In this document: positions 54,904-63,945 of the stretch, in pieces
How the letters are laid out: every line of letters starts with the position of its first letter
Numbering within the stretch: the stretch's first letter is position 1
NCBI RefSeq assembly: GCF_003569045.1
Contig: NZ_BFCB01000003.1
Coordinates: 620,001-684,000, forward strand
DNA from: Aggregatilinea lenta
GTDB lineage: Bacteria > Chloroflexota > Anaerolineae > Aggregatilineales > Aggregatilineaceae
Direction: 5' to 3'
Length of the DNA: 64,000 nucleotides
Program-made: the position numbers and the translations under genes
The notes under the pieces: generated by a model
What the model saw: the letters and a program-made list of their open reading frames with translations, nothing else
Database searches by the model: none
Told to the model about the DNA's origin: nothing

Positions 54904-56103
54904 ATGGGCCAACCCGTATCCGCTTCGCTGGCAGGCGTGCGCGTGCTCGATTTTTCGCGCGTGCTGGCCGGGCCATATTGCACGATGATCCTGGGTGACC
55001 TGGGCGCGGACGTGATCAAGGTCGAGCGCCCCGGCACGGGCGACGATACGCGCGCCTGGGGACCGCCCTGGTCCGGTGAGGGAGAAGCGGCACAGAGCGC
55101 CTACTTTCTGTGCGCCAACCGCAACAAGCGCAGCCTGACGTTGAATCTGAAGTCCGAGACGGGGCGCGATCTGGCGCGTCAGCTCGCCGCGCAGAGCCAC
55201 ATCGTGGTCGAAAACTTTATGCCCGGCCAGATGGCGGGCTTCGGGCTGGGATACGAGGATCTGCGCGCGCTGAACCCGGCGCTGGTTTACTGCAGCATCA
55301 CCGGGTTCGGGCAGACCGGCCCCTACCACGACCACCCCGGCTACGACTACGTGATCCAGGCCATGAGCGGGCTGATGTCCATCACCGGCGCGGCCTATGG
55401 CGATCCGGCGAAGGTCGGCGTCGCCATTTCGGACGTGCTGGCGGGACTATTCGCCGTTGCGTCAATCCTGGCCGCGCTGCGCCACGCAGAAGCGACCGGC
55501 CAGGGCCAGCACATCGACATCGCGCTGCTCGATACGCAGATTGCCGCGCTGGTCAACGTCGCCAGCAATACCCTGGTGAGCGGGAATGCGCCGCGCCGCT
55601 ATGGCAACCAGCACCCGAATATCGTGCCCTACCAGACCTTCCGCGCGGCTGACGGCGAGTTCGTGCTGGCCGTGGGCAACGACGGCCAGTTTGCGGTGCT
55701 GTGCGACATTCTGGGTCGGCCCGATCTCGCCTCCGATCCGCGTTTTGCGTCCAACCCGGCGCGCGTCCGCTACCGTGAGGACCTCGTCGACGAGCTGGCG
55801 ACGGTGTTCGCGCTGCTGCCGGTGAACACGTGGATGCGCACTCTGATCGAGGCGGGCATCCCGGCGGGACCGATCAATTCCGTTCCCGCCGCACTGGCCG
55901 ATCCGCACACGGCGGCGCGGGGCCTGATCGAACAGGTCGGGGATGCGCCCATGATCGCCTCGCCGCTCAAGCTGTCCGAGACGCCGCCCGTCACGCGGCG
56001 CGAGCCGCCGCACCTGGGCGAGCACTCCGAAGACGTGCTACGCGAGCTGTTGGGCCTGGACGCAGACGCCGTCGCCGCCTACCGCGAGGCGGGCACGATT
56101 TAG
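54904..56103 (+). CDS. CaiB/BaiF-family CoA-transferase
   Basis: The 399-residue class III CoA-transferase shows VLDFSRVLAGPYCTMILGDLGADVIKVERPGTGDDTR-type sequence at its start (the CoA-binding signature) and GYDYVIQAMSGLM around Asp148, the position of the catalytic Asp in the family. IDIALLDTQIAALVN and the late AIEAGIPAGPINS-like segment are also typical. It moves CoA between organic acids. ATG 54904 is placed seven bases after GGGGAG; the 21 codons upstream form the terminator hairpin. Which acids it uses cannot be told; alpha-methylacyl-CoA racemase activity is a family alternative. Confidence 0.9.
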   Translation: MGQPVSASLAGVRVLDFSRVLAGPYCTMILGDLGADVIKVERPGTGDDTRAWGPPWSGEGEAAQSAYFLCANRNKRSLTLNLKSETGRDLARQLAAQSHIVVENFMPGQMAGFGLGYEDLRALNPALVYCSITGFGQTGPYHDHPGYDYVIQAMSGLMSITGAAYGDPAKVGVAISDVLAGLFAVASILAALRHAEATGQGQHIDIALLDTQIAALVNVASNTLVSGNAPRRYGNQHPNIVPYQTFRAADGEFVLAVGNDGQFAVLCDILGRPDLASDPRFASNPARVRYREDLVDELATVFALLPVNTWMRTLIEAGIPAGPINSVPAALADPHTAARGLIEQVGDAPMIASPLKLSETPPVTRREPPHLGEHSEDVLRELLGLDADAVAAYREAGTI

Positions 56104-56124
56104 CGGCGCTGAATACGATAATGC

Positions 56125-56195
56125 ACCTCACCCCTGACCCCCTCTCAAATCAGATTGGAGAGGGGGAAACGAGCCTTAGTGAGTGGGGGTGAGGT
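56125..56195. repeat. Dispersed repeat, type D (full-length nested copy)
   Basis: The outer arms ACCTCACCCC (56125-56134) and GGGGTGAGGT (56186-56195) enclose an inner hairpin CCCCCTCTC / GAGAGGGGG (56138-56146 / 56158-56166). This is the most complete copy and explains the partial ones at 12524 and 31402. Confidence 0.75.
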
Positions 56196-56236
56196 TTCTT
56201 TCTACACCCTTATTCGCTCAACCTGCCAGATATCTT

Positions 56237-57226
56237 CTAATGGAACCGGCTGTCTGACTGCCACAGGTCCGGGTTGGGACCCATGCGCTGCTTGAGCGGT
56301 TCGGTCGCGGCGTCCAGTGCGGCAAGCACGTCCGCACTCAGCGTGATCTCCACTGCCTCGACCGCCTGCGCGATGTGAGTGGCCTTGCGCGCGCCGATGA
56401 TCACACCCGTCACGCCGGACTGGTGCAGCACCCACGCGGTCGCCAGCAGCGGCATCGACAGCCCGCTGTCCTGCGCGATGGTTCGCACCCGCTCGATGGC
56501 GGCGAACAGCGCGTCTTCCGCGCCCGCTTCGCCGTGCCGCGCGCCGGGACGGTTGGCGGCGAAGTGCCGTGTGCGTGCCCTGCCGCCGCTGACCTCCTCC
56601 GCTGAGCGGTACTTGCCCGTCAGCAGACCGTGCAGCAGCGGGCTGTAGGTCAGCACGCCCACGCCGCGTGCGATGCAGGCGGGCAGCACCGTGTACTCGA
56701 TGGCGCGCCACAGCAGGTTGTAGGGGATCTGGTCCGAGGCGATGGGGCCGAGCGCCAGCATTGCGTCCAGGTCGATCGGGCCGTGGTTCGACAGGCCGAT
56801 CGCGCGGATCTTGCCCTCGTCGCGCAGGCGCAGCAGCTCGCCCATCGTCTCCTCGAACGGCACGCTGTGGCTCGGCCAGTGGATCTGGTACAGGTCGATC
56901 ACGTCCGTTTGCAGGCGGCGCAGGCTGTCTTCGCACGCGGCGCGGATCGCGGCGGCGGAGACGTTGACCGAGCGCACTTTGGTGGCGATGGTGACGTCCG
57001 CGCGGCAGCCTTTGAGCGCTTCACCCAGCACGATCTCCGACCGGCCATTGCCATAGCCCTCGGCGGTATCGAAAAATGTGATGCCGTGATCGAGCGCAGC
57101 GGCAATCGTCGCGCGGGTGTCGGCTTCGTCCTGCGGTCCCCACATCTCCTCATCGCCGATCCCCCAGCATCCCATGACGATGGGAGTCACGCTCAGGCCC
57201 GAACGGCCAAGTGGTTTGTGATTCAC
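56237..57226 (-). CDS. Aldo/keto reductase
   Basis: The 329-residue reductase has the catalytic tetrad Asp53, Tyr58, Lys83 and His116 (FFDTAEGYG; TIATKV; QIHWPSH) and the family opening LGRSGLSVTPIVMGCWGIG. ATAWVLHQSGVTGVIIGARK is the NADP-binding end. It matches the YajO/Tas-like group that reduces various sugar aldehydes and other carbonyls. It lies 41 bases downstream of the LacI regulator on the same strand, so the two may be one unit. The substrate is unknown. Confidence 0.92.
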   Translation of the reverse strand: MNHKPLGRSGLSVTPIVMGCWGIGDEEMWGPQDEADTRATIAAALDHGITFFDTAEGYGNGRSEIVLGEALKGCRADVTIATKVRSVNVSAAAIRAACEDSLRRLQTDVIDLYQIHWPSHSVPFEETMGELLRLRDEGKIRAIGLSNHGPIDLDAMLALGPIASDQIPYNLLWRAIEYTVLPACIARGVGVLTYSPLLHGLLTGKYRSAEEVSGGRARTRHFAANRPGARHGEAGAEDALFAAIERVRTIAQDSGLSMPLLATAWVLHQSGVTGVIIGARKATHIAQAVEAVEITLSADVLAALDAATEPLKQRMGPNPDLWQSDSRFH

Positions 57227-57267
57227 GCTGACCCTTCCAAAAAAGTGTTCGTGCGGCGCAAAATTCC

Positions 57268-58275
57268 TTACGGCGCGCTGTCGCGCCGGATCAGAGTCTC
57301 GATGTAGATGTGCTCGCGATATTGCAGGTCGCCCGTCATGCGTTTGAACAGCAGATCGGCGGCCCGGTTGCCAATCTCGTATTTGGGCACGTGAAAGGTG
57401 GTGAGCGGCGGCGTCACCAGGCTGGCGAGCAGGATGTCGTCACCGCCGACGATGGCAAGATCACCCGGCACGTGCCGCCCGGCCTCGACGGCAGCGCGCA
57501 GGATGCCCAACGCCACGAGGTCGTTCCCGCCGACGATCGCGTCTAGCTCCGGGTGGCGCGCCAGCAGAGTTTGTGCTGCTGCATAGCCTGCCTCCCAGGT
57601 GGGCAGGCACTGCATGCACCAGTCGGGATTCGCTTCCAGGCCAAAGCTCCCTAGCTCGTCCAGAAACTGCTCGACTTCGACCGCCCACTGGCTGCGCTTC
57701 AGGCGCAGGTAGCCGATGCGCTTATGGCCCGTTTCGGCCAGGTAACGGCCAGCACGCAGCGCACGCACGCCGAGCGCGTCGCGCCCTTTCACCACGCTGG
57801 CGAGATGCTTGGGCACCTGGCGGTTGACCACGACCACCGCCTGGTGCTGCTCGATCAGGGCGTACAAATCGTCGTCGGGCAGGCGCGAGCTGCAAATGAT
57901 GATGCCGTCCACGGTGGAGTCTTCGAGCTGGCTGAGCACCGCGTGCTCGCGCGCCTGGTTTTCGTTGGTGTTGGCCAGCAGCACGCTGTAGCCGCGCTCC
58001 CAGGCCAGATCCTCGACGCCCTTCACGATTTCGGCGAAATAGGGATTGGTGATGTCCGGCGTGATGACCGCGATCATCAGGGTCTGGTTGGTAACCAGCG
58101 TCCGCGCGGCGCGGCTGGGACGGTAGTCGAGGCGGGCGATCACTGCGCGCACGTGCTCGCGCGTGGCATCACTGATGCGCCCCGTGTTGTTGATCACGCG
58201 CGACACCGTCATCGGCGAGACACCGGCCTCGCGTGCGACGTCGTGGAGGGTGACGCGGTCGCGCCGCTGGTTCAT
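57268..58275 (-). CDS. LacI-family transcriptional regulator (minus strand)
   Basis: The 335-residue regulator has an N-terminal helix-turn-helix and hinge (VTLHDVAREAGVSPMTVSRVINNTGRIS, then YRPSRAARTLV) and a periplasmic-binding-protein-like effector domain (about 60-335). It is divergent from a second LacI regulator across 309 bases containing several palindromes. Its own downstream gene is the aldo/keto reductase. The inducer is likely a sugar. Confidence 0.95.
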   Translation of the reverse strand: MNQRRDRVTLHDVAREAGVSPMTVSRVINNTGRISDATREHVRAVIARLDYRPSRAARTLVTNQTLMIAVITPDITNPYFAEIVKGVEDLAWERGYSVLLANTNENQAREHAVLSQLEDSTVDGIIICSSRLPDDDLYALIEQHQAVVVVNRQVPKHLASVVKGRDALGVRALRAGRYLAETGHKRIGYLRLKRSQWAVEVEQFLDELGSFGLEANPDWCMQCLPTWEAGYAAAQTLLARHPELDAIVGGNDLVALGILRAAVEAGRHVPGDLAIVGGDDILLASLVTPPLTTFHVPKYEIGNRAADLLFKRMTGDLQYREHIYIETLIRRDSAP

Positions 58276-58331
58276 TGCAACAGTCCAGTTGACAGGTTGA
58301 AAAAAGTTGCATACACTGATAGCAGAAATGA

Positions 58332-58343
58332 GTTAGCGCTAAC
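58332..58343. promoter_or_regulatory. LacI-type operator 1
   Basis: GTTAGCGCTAAC is a perfect 12-base palindrome with the central CG typical of LacI-family sites, 57 bases in front of the minus-strand regulator start. It lies in the 309-base gap between the divergent regulators. Confidence 0.7.
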
Positions 58344-58370
58344 ATCCCGGATTTGGATGTAAGCGTCATC

Positions 58371-58386
58371 GAGTTAACGCTAACTC
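58371..58386. promoter_or_regulatory. LacI-type operator 2
   Basis: GAGTTA, ACGC, TAACTC: six-base arms around a central CG-type core. Its inner part differs from operator 1 by one base, so the same or a related protein probably binds both. Confidence 0.65.
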
Positions 58387-58543
58387 TTACGAATATACAG
58401 GATTATTGCACGCCTTTCAAAACTTAACATCGCTCGTACATCGCCGTTCACGCTCAGTTTCGTTCACCCATAGGCTTAAAAACTCCCGCGCTGCTGTGGG
58501 AGCAGATCGTTAGGCGCTTAACACAAAGAAACCTTTAGGTCCA

Positions 58544-58567
58544 GTTAACGCTCTCGTGAGCGTTAAC
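58544..58567. promoter_or_regulatory. Long palindrome before the second LacI gene
   Basis: GTTAACGCTC and GAGCGTTAAC are perfect ten-base arms around TCGT. The end lies 17 bases before the plus-strand start. It can bind a dimeric repressor as two half sites (GTTAACGC/GCGTTAAC) and would block transcription of that gene. A weaker copy (GTTAGGCGCTTAAC) is at 58509-58522. Confidence 0.7.
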
Positions 58568-58584
58568 GAGAAAGATTTTTAACA

Positions 58585-59631
58585 ATGCCACCTCCTCAAC
58601 GGGTTACCATGGCCGATGTCGCTCGCGAAGCCGGTGTTTCGCTCATGACCGTCTCGCGCGCGGTGAACGGCAAGGACGAAATCAGCGACGAGACGCGCCA
58701 GCGCATTCAGGCGGTGATCAGCCGCCTGGGCTACCGCCCCAGCGGAATCGCCCGCAGCCTTGCCACCAATCATACATCGACCATCGGGCTGGTCGTCCTC
58801 GACAATACGAATCCCTTTTTCTCTGAGATCGCGCGCGGCGTCGAACAGGTCGCGTACGAGACCGGCTACAAGGTCTTCCTGTGCAACACGGACGAAAACA
58901 TCGAGCGTGAGGCGGAAATGCTGCACTCGCTGGAAGAAAAGCGCGTGGATGGCATCATCGTTGGCGGATCGCGCCTGGACGACGGGCCGCTCTACGCGGG
59001 CCTGCGCAGCCATCCGGCAGCGGTCCTCGTAAACCGCGTGCTGTCGTATGGCTCGTTTGGGACCGTGCTGGTCGACGATGACTATGGTACGCGGCGCGCC
59101 GTCGAGCATCTGATCGAAGCCGGTCACCGCGCGATCGGTTTTCTGGCCGGGCCGCCGCGCTCCTACAGCGGCCAGATTCGCGCCGCCGCCTATCGCACAA
59201 CGCTGAAGGCTGCCGGGCTGACCGTCCGCGCGGACTGGGAACTGGGTGGCGCGCCGACTGTCGCCGGGGGTCAAGAAACCGCGCTGCGCTTGCTGCGTGA
59301 CCACCCTGAGCTAACCGCCCTATTTTGTTACAACGACCTCAGCGCTGTGGGTGCGCTGCAAGCCTGCGCCGCGTTGGGGCGTGCCGTGCCCGATGACGTC
59401 GCCATCGTCGGTTTTGACGACATCGCGATGGCCGCAATGGTGACGCCCGCGCTGACGACGTGCCGCGTCCCGGCCTATATGATGGGGCGGCAGGCTATGG
59501 ACCTGCTGCTGGCGCATATCTGCGGGTGTTGCGACGAATGCGAAAACATTGTTTTTCAACCTGAGCTGGTGGTGCGCGCGAGTGCGCCCCGGCGCAGCCC
59601 TACGTATTCCGGTTCTCCGGTAAGCGGGTAA
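58585..59631 (+). CDS. LacI-family transcriptional regulator (plus strand)
   Basis: This 348-residue regulator has VTMADVAREAGVSLMTVSRAVNGKDEIS and YRPSGIARSLATNHTSTIGLVV at its start, then the sugar-binding domain. It has an unusual CGCCDEC cluster of cysteines near residue 314 that the minus-strand paralogue lacks. It is followed, 125 bases later, by the oligopeptide/oligosaccharide-type ABC importer, which is its probable target. Confidence 0.95.
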   Translation: MPPPQRVTMADVAREAGVSLMTVSRAVNGKDEISDETRQRIQAVISRLGYRPSGIARSLATNHTSTIGLVVLDNTNPFFSEIARGVEQVAYETGYKVFLCNTDENIEREAEMLHSLEEKRVDGIIVGGSRLDDGPLYAGLRSHPAAVLVNRVLSYGSFGTVLVDDDYGTRRAVEHLIEAGHRAIGFLAGPPRSYSGQIRAAAYRTTLKAAGLTVRADWELGGAPTVAGGQETALRLLRDHPELTALFCYNDLSAVGALQACAALGRAVPDDVAIVGFDDIAMAAMVTPALTTCRVPAYMMGRQAMDLLLAHICGCCDECENIVFQPELVVRASAPRRSPTYSGSPVSG

Positions 59632-59756
59632 CACGGGCACGCTTGTTGCGGCGAGGGGCCGCGCGAGCAGACAGAAAGGAGAGGCAGTCAACACGTCCCT
59701 AAACGCAGTATTCCGCTCAACCAAAGTCTTTGGATTTGAAAATAAAAGGAGTACTC

Positions 59757-61667
59757 ATGTTGAATAAACGCACCTTGTTAACCTTGACAACCCTGGTCCT
59801 CGTGGTGGCGCTGGCCGTCCCCGCGCTGGCTCCGGCGGTGCCGGTTGCCGCCCAGGGCGATGAGACCTACAGCGAAGCCCCGATGCTGGCCGAAAAAGTG
59901 GCCGCCGGTGAGCTGCCGCCCGTCGAAGAGCGCCTCCCCGAAAATCCGCGCGTCGTGGAGCCGCTCGATAGCGTCGGCGTCTACGGTGGCATCTGGAACC
60001 GCGCTTGGCGCGGTGTGAACGACTTCCACGCTTTTGGCCGCATCACCTACGACCCCGTGCTGCGTTGGCCGCGCGACCCGTCTGAGCCGGTGCAGCCTGG
60101 CCTGGCCGAGAGCTGGGAATTTAGCGAAGACGGTACCGCGCTGACCCTGCACTTCCGCGCGGGCCTGAAGTGGTCCGACGGCGAGCCGTTCACAGTCGAT
60201 GACGTGATCTTCTGGTGGGAAGCCATCGAGACGGACACGAACATCACGGCGGCAGTTCATGGTGAGTGGATGGTCGGCGGCGAGCCGATGCAGCTCGAAA
60301 AAGTTGACGACAACACCATCACCCTGTCGTTCGCAGGGCCGAACGGTCTGGCTGAGACGGTCGGACTGGCCTTCCACGGCAACGAATGGCCGCTGGGCTT
60401 CGAGCGGTTCGGGTTCTTTGCGCCCAAGCACTACCTGGAGCAGTTCCACCCCGAATACAGCGATACGGGCACCTACGAGCTGTTCGAAGAGAAGGCGTTC
60501 GACTACAACGTGGATCGTCCTGTGATGACAGCCTGGAAGATCACGGAATATGAGCCGGGCACCACGCTGATGATCGCCGAGCGCAACCCGTACTACTTCG
60601 CCGTTGACACTGAAGGCAACCAATTGCCCTATATCGACTACGTGTACTTCCACATGGTCGAAGACGTAGCGGGCGTGAACCTCATGGGCGTGGCCGGTGA
60701 CCTGGACATGCAGGCGCGTGCCATCGACCTGGCGCAGTACCCCGTCTACCAGGAAAACGCCGAAGCCAATGGCTACCACATGCTGATGTGGCCGCAGGCC
60801 GCCGCCTCTGCTGCGACCCTTTTCTTCAACATGAGCTACGCGGAAGATAACTACCGCAACCTGTTCCAGGACCTGCGCTTCCGTCAGGCGGCGTCGGTCG
60901 CCATCGACCGCGATGCGATCAACGAGATTGCGTTCCTCGGCCAGGGCGTGCCGCGCACCGAGACCGTCGTGCCGGACTCGCCGTACTATATCCCCGAACT
61001 CGAAGCCGAATACGCCCAGTACGATCCTGCGCTGGCGACCCAACTGCTGGACGAAACCGGCCTCGTGAAGGGCGACGATGGCTACTACCAGTTCGCGGAC
61101 GGCTCCGATCTGCTGCTGTACATCGAAACTTCCGCGACGGCGACCGGTATGGAAGACACGCTTGAGCTGATCTCCCAGTACTGGGACGAAATCGGCCTCA
61201 AGAACGAATTCACGATCGAGACGCGCGACGTCTTCTGGCCGAAGGCCGGCGCCAACGAAGTGATGATCTCCACGTGGTCGACCGACCGCGGTCTGGTGCC
61301 GATGGTTGACCCGATCTACCTGTTCCCGTTCGACGAGCGCTCGTGGATGGCCCCCGCCTACGGCATCTGGTACAAGACCGGCGGCGCGGAAGGTCTGGAG
61401 CCGACCGACGAGTTCAAGCAGGCGATGGACCTCTACGACCAGTACAAGGCCACCACCGACTCGGCGGCTCAGGTTGAGATCGGCAAGGAAATTGTGCGGC
61501 TCTCGACCGAGCAGTTCTGGACGCTGGGCACAGTCGGCATGGTTCCGAACCCCGTTGTGGTGAAAGACAACTTCATGAACGTCGAAGAACACCACACGGC
61601 GGACTGGATCATCATGACCCCCGGCACGATGGAACCGGCGACGTTCTACTTCGCGGCTGGCGAGTAG
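59757..61667 (+). CDS. Family 5 extracellular solute-binding protein of the importer
   Basis: The protein has 636 residues. Its signal peptide (MLNKRTLLTLTTLVLVVALAVPALAPAVPVAAQG) carries no lipobox Cys. The mature part shows the family 5 features LAESWEFSEDGTALTLHFRAGLKWSDGEPFTVDDVIFWWEA-type sequence (about 110-150), YNVDRPVMTAWKITEYEPGT and DLRFRQAASVAIDRDAIN. Such proteins bind peptides, nickel or, in many sugar-degrading bacteria, oligosaccharides. The LacI neighbour favours a sugar ligand; this is inference. ATG 59757 follows AAAGGAG by five bases. A strong hairpin separates it from the permease genes. Confidence 0.92.
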   Translation: MLNKRTLLTLTTLVLVVALAVPALAPAVPVAAQGDETYSEAPMLAEKVAAGELPPVEERLPENPRVVEPLDSVGVYGGIWNRAWRGVNDFHAFGRITYDPVLRWPRDPSEPVQPGLAESWEFSEDGTALTLHFRAGLKWSDGEPFTVDDVIFWWEAIETDTNITAAVHGEWMVGGEPMQLEKVDDNTITLSFAGPNGLAETVGLAFHGNEWPLGFERFGFFAPKHYLEQFHPEYSDTGTYELFEEKAFDYNVDRPVMTAWKITEYEPGTTLMIAERNPYYFAVDTEGNQLPYIDYVYFHMVEDVAGVNLMGVAGDLDMQARAIDLAQYPVYQENAEANGYHMLMWPQAAASAATLFFNMSYAEDNYRNLFQDLRFRQAASVAIDRDAINEIAFLGQGVPRTETVVPDSPYYIPELEAEYAQYDPALATQLLDETGLVKGDDGYYQFADGSDLLLYIETSATATGMEDTLELISQYWDEIGLKNEFTIETRDVFWPKAGANEVMISTWSTDRGLVPMVDPIYLFPFDERSWMAPAYGIWYKTGGAEGLEPTDEFKQAMDLYDQYKATTDSAAQVEIGKEIVRLSTEQFWTLGTVGMVPNPVVVKDNFMNVEEHHTADWIIMTPGTMEPATFYFAAGE

Positions 61668-61687
61668 GCTGTCTGGAGATGTGCGTT

Positions 61688-61714
61688 ACCGGGCGCTGCC
61701 AAGCAGCGCCCGGT
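61688..61714 (+). terminator. Strong hairpin between the binding-protein and permease genes
   Basis: ACCGGGCGCTGC, CAA, GCAGCGCCCGGT: a perfect 12-base stem 20 bases behind the stop. No T tract follows (TCTCTCC). Confidence 0.65.
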
Positions 61715-61751
61715 CTCTCCATCGCCCGACGACCAAGTAGGAGTTCATCGC

Positions 61752-62735
61752 ATGATTGCATTTATTGTGAGACGGCTGTTGGCAATGATCCCCATGCTGA
61801 TCGCCATTTCCTTCATCTCGTTTGCGATCATCCAGCTGCCGCCCGGCGACTATCTCTCGACGCTCCAGGCGGTACAGGGGACGAGCGGCGGCGGGATGTC
61901 GAACGAGCAGGCGCAATTGCTGCGCGAGCGGTATGGGCTGGATGAATCGTTTTTGACGCAGTACTGGAAGTGGGTCAAAGGTTTTCCAAAGGGCGACCTG
62001 GGCTATTCGTACGAGTGGACGAGCGGCGTGTGGCCGCTGATCAAGGATCGCATCTGGTACACCCTGCTGTTGGGGGCCTGCTCGATCCTGGTGATGGTAG
62101 TGCTGTCGGTGCCGATAGGCATCTATTCCGCCACGCACCAGTATTCAATCGGCGACACGTTGATGTCGGTTATCGCCTTCTTAGGGCTGTCCGTTCCGGG
62201 GTTTTTGCTCGCGCTGATCTGGATCTATATTGGCGGCGTGCTGCTGAACCTGGACGTGCTCGGCGCGCAGTCGAAGGAATACATCAACGTCGCGTTTAGC
62301 TGGGGCAAAGCGTGGGATTACTTCCTGCACCTGTGGCCGCCCGCGATCATCCTGGGGCTGGCGAGCACCGCGCAGCTGATGCGTATCATGCGCAACGGCA
62401 TGCTGGACGAGATGAACAAGCAGTACATCACCACCGCGCGGGCCAAAGGCCTCAAGGAGCGCAAGGTGATCAACAAGTACGCGGTGCGCTCGGCCCTCAA
62501 CCCGGTGGTCAGCGTGCTGGCGATGGAAGTGCCAAAAATCATTTCCTCCTCGATCCTGATCGGGGTGGTGATGTCTGTCCCCACGACGGGGCCGCTGTTC
62601 CTCCGATCCCTGCAAAGCCAGGATATGTACGTGGCAGGCGCGTTCCTGCTGATCATGTCGCTGATGCTTCTGATGTCGAACCTCATTGCTGACCTGCTGC
62701 TGGCCTGGCTGGATCCAAGGATTGTGTACACATGA
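61752..62735 (+). CDS. Dpp/Opp-type permease 1 (DppB-like)
   Basis: The 327-residue permease has the family opening MIAFIVRRLLAMIPMLIAISFISFAII, six helices and the cytoplasmic EAA loop ITTARAKGLKERKVINKYAVRSALNPVV that contacts the ATPase. It forms the channel with the next permease, which it overlaps by four bases (ATGA). Confidence 0.95.
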   Translation: MIAFIVRRLLAMIPMLIAISFISFAIIQLPPGDYLSTLQAVQGTSGGGMSNEQAQLLRERYGLDESFLTQYWKWVKGFPKGDLGYSYEWTSGVWPLIKDRIWYTLLLGACSILVMVVLSVPIGIYSATHQYSIGDTLMSVIAFLGLSVPGFLLALIWIYIGGVLLNLDVLGAQSKEYINVAFSWGKAWDYFLHLWPPAIILGLASTAQLMRIMRNGMLDEMNKQYITTARAKGLKERKVINKYAVRSALNPVVSVLAMEVPKIISSSILIGVVMSVPTTGPLFLRSLQSQDMYVAGAFLLIMSLMLLMSNLIADLLLAWLDPRIVYT

Positions 62736-63937
62736 TCGATGCAGCGCGTGACCTACCGGAGAACGCAATCGACAAGCAGTCGGAGATCCTGCGCGAGCGC
62801 TACCGGGATCTGGCCGAGGGCCAGGCCGCTCGTGACGCCGAGGCAGGCGTGCTGGGGCTGACCCAGGACGAGGCGCGGTTTGCGGCGTCGCAGTGGGCGC
62901 TCATCTGGCGGCGCTTCCGGCGCAACAAGGCTGCGATCGCTGGCGGCGTGATCGTCCTCATTTACTATCTGGTCGCCTTGTTTGGCAACTTCGTTGCACC
63001 GTACGCGCTGGAGACGCGCTTCACCAAGCAGCTTTACCTGCCGCCGCAGCCCATTCACCTGTTCGATGACGGCAAGCTGCATCCCTATGTGAACGGGATC
63101 GAATCTGCTTACGACGAGAATCTGCGGCGCGTCTATGAGACGACGGACGAAAAGGTTTATTTGAAGTTTTTTGCCAAAGGCGATTCGTACAGCGTATTAG
63201 GTCTGTTCGAGACTGATATTCATTTGTTCGTCGCGCCGGGCGGGCTGGTGAGCATTCTGGGCACGGATCGCCAGGGACGTGACATGTTCTCGCGTATCGT
63301 GCTTGGCAGCCAGATCTCGCTGACGGTGGGTCTGATCGGCGTGCTGCTCAGCCTGTCGTTCGGCACGGTGCTGGGCATCGTGTCCGGTTACTACGGCGGG
63401 CTGGTGGACGAGGTGATCCAGCGCCTGATCGAGCTGGTGCGCGCGTTCCCGAACATTCCGTTGTGGATGGCGCTCACGGCAGCGCTGCCGCCGGGCTGGT
63501 CGCAGATCAAAATGTACTTTGCGATCACGCTCATCCTGTCGCTGATCGGCTGGACGTGGCTGGCGCGCCAGCTACGCGGGCAGGTGCTCACGCTGCGCCA
63601 GAGCGACTACGTCGTGGCGGCCAAACTGGCCGGGGCAAGTGACTCCCGGATCATCTTCAAGCACCTGGTCCCGGCGACGTTCGGCCAGATCATCGTCGTG
63701 GCGACGCTGTCGCTGCCCGCCATGATCCTGGCGGAGACGTCGCTGAGCTTCCTCGGCCTGGGGCTGCGTCCACCCACGACGAGTTGGGGCGTGCTGCTTC
63801 AAGAATCGCAGAATCTGCAATCGCTGGCGCTGTACCCCTGGGTGTTTAGCCCGGCTGTCGTCATCGTCGTCGTCATCCTTGCCTTCAGCTTTTTGGGCGA
63901 CGGGCTGCGCGATGCCGCCGACCCGTTCACGCTATAG
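62732..63937 (+). CDS. Dpp/Opp-type permease 2 (DppC-like)
   Basis: The 401-residue permease has a long cytoplasmic N-terminus (about 65 residues), helix 1 at about 68-90, an extracytoplasmic insert of about 90 residues (PPQPIHLFDDGKLHPYVNGI onwards), and then the conserved GTDRQGRDMFSRIVLGSQISL signature and the EAA loop DYVVAAKLAGASDSRIIFKHLVPATFG. It is longer than standard DppC (about 300 residues) because of the N-terminus and insert, both known in this branch of the family. Confidence 0.94.
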   Translation: MIDAARDLPENAIDKQSEILRERYRDLAEGQAARDAEAGVLGLTQDEARFAASQWALIWRRFRRNKAAIAGGVIVLIYYLVALFGNFVAPYALETRFTKQLYLPPQPIHLFDDGKLHPYVNGIESAYDENLRRVYETTDEKVYLKFFAKGDSYSVLGLFETDIHLFVAPGGLVSILGTDRQGRDMFSRIVLGSQISLTVGLIGVLLSLSFGTVLGIVSGYYGGLVDEVIQRLIELVRAFPNIPLWMALTAALPPGWSQIKMYFAITLILSLIGWTWLARQLRGQVLTLRQSDYVVAAKLAGASDSRIIFKHLVPATFGQIIVVATLSLPAMILAETSLSFLGLGLRPPTTSWGVLLQESQNLQSLALYPWVFSPAVVIVVVILAFSFLGDGLRDAADPFTL

Positions 63938-63945
63938 GGGCCGCC

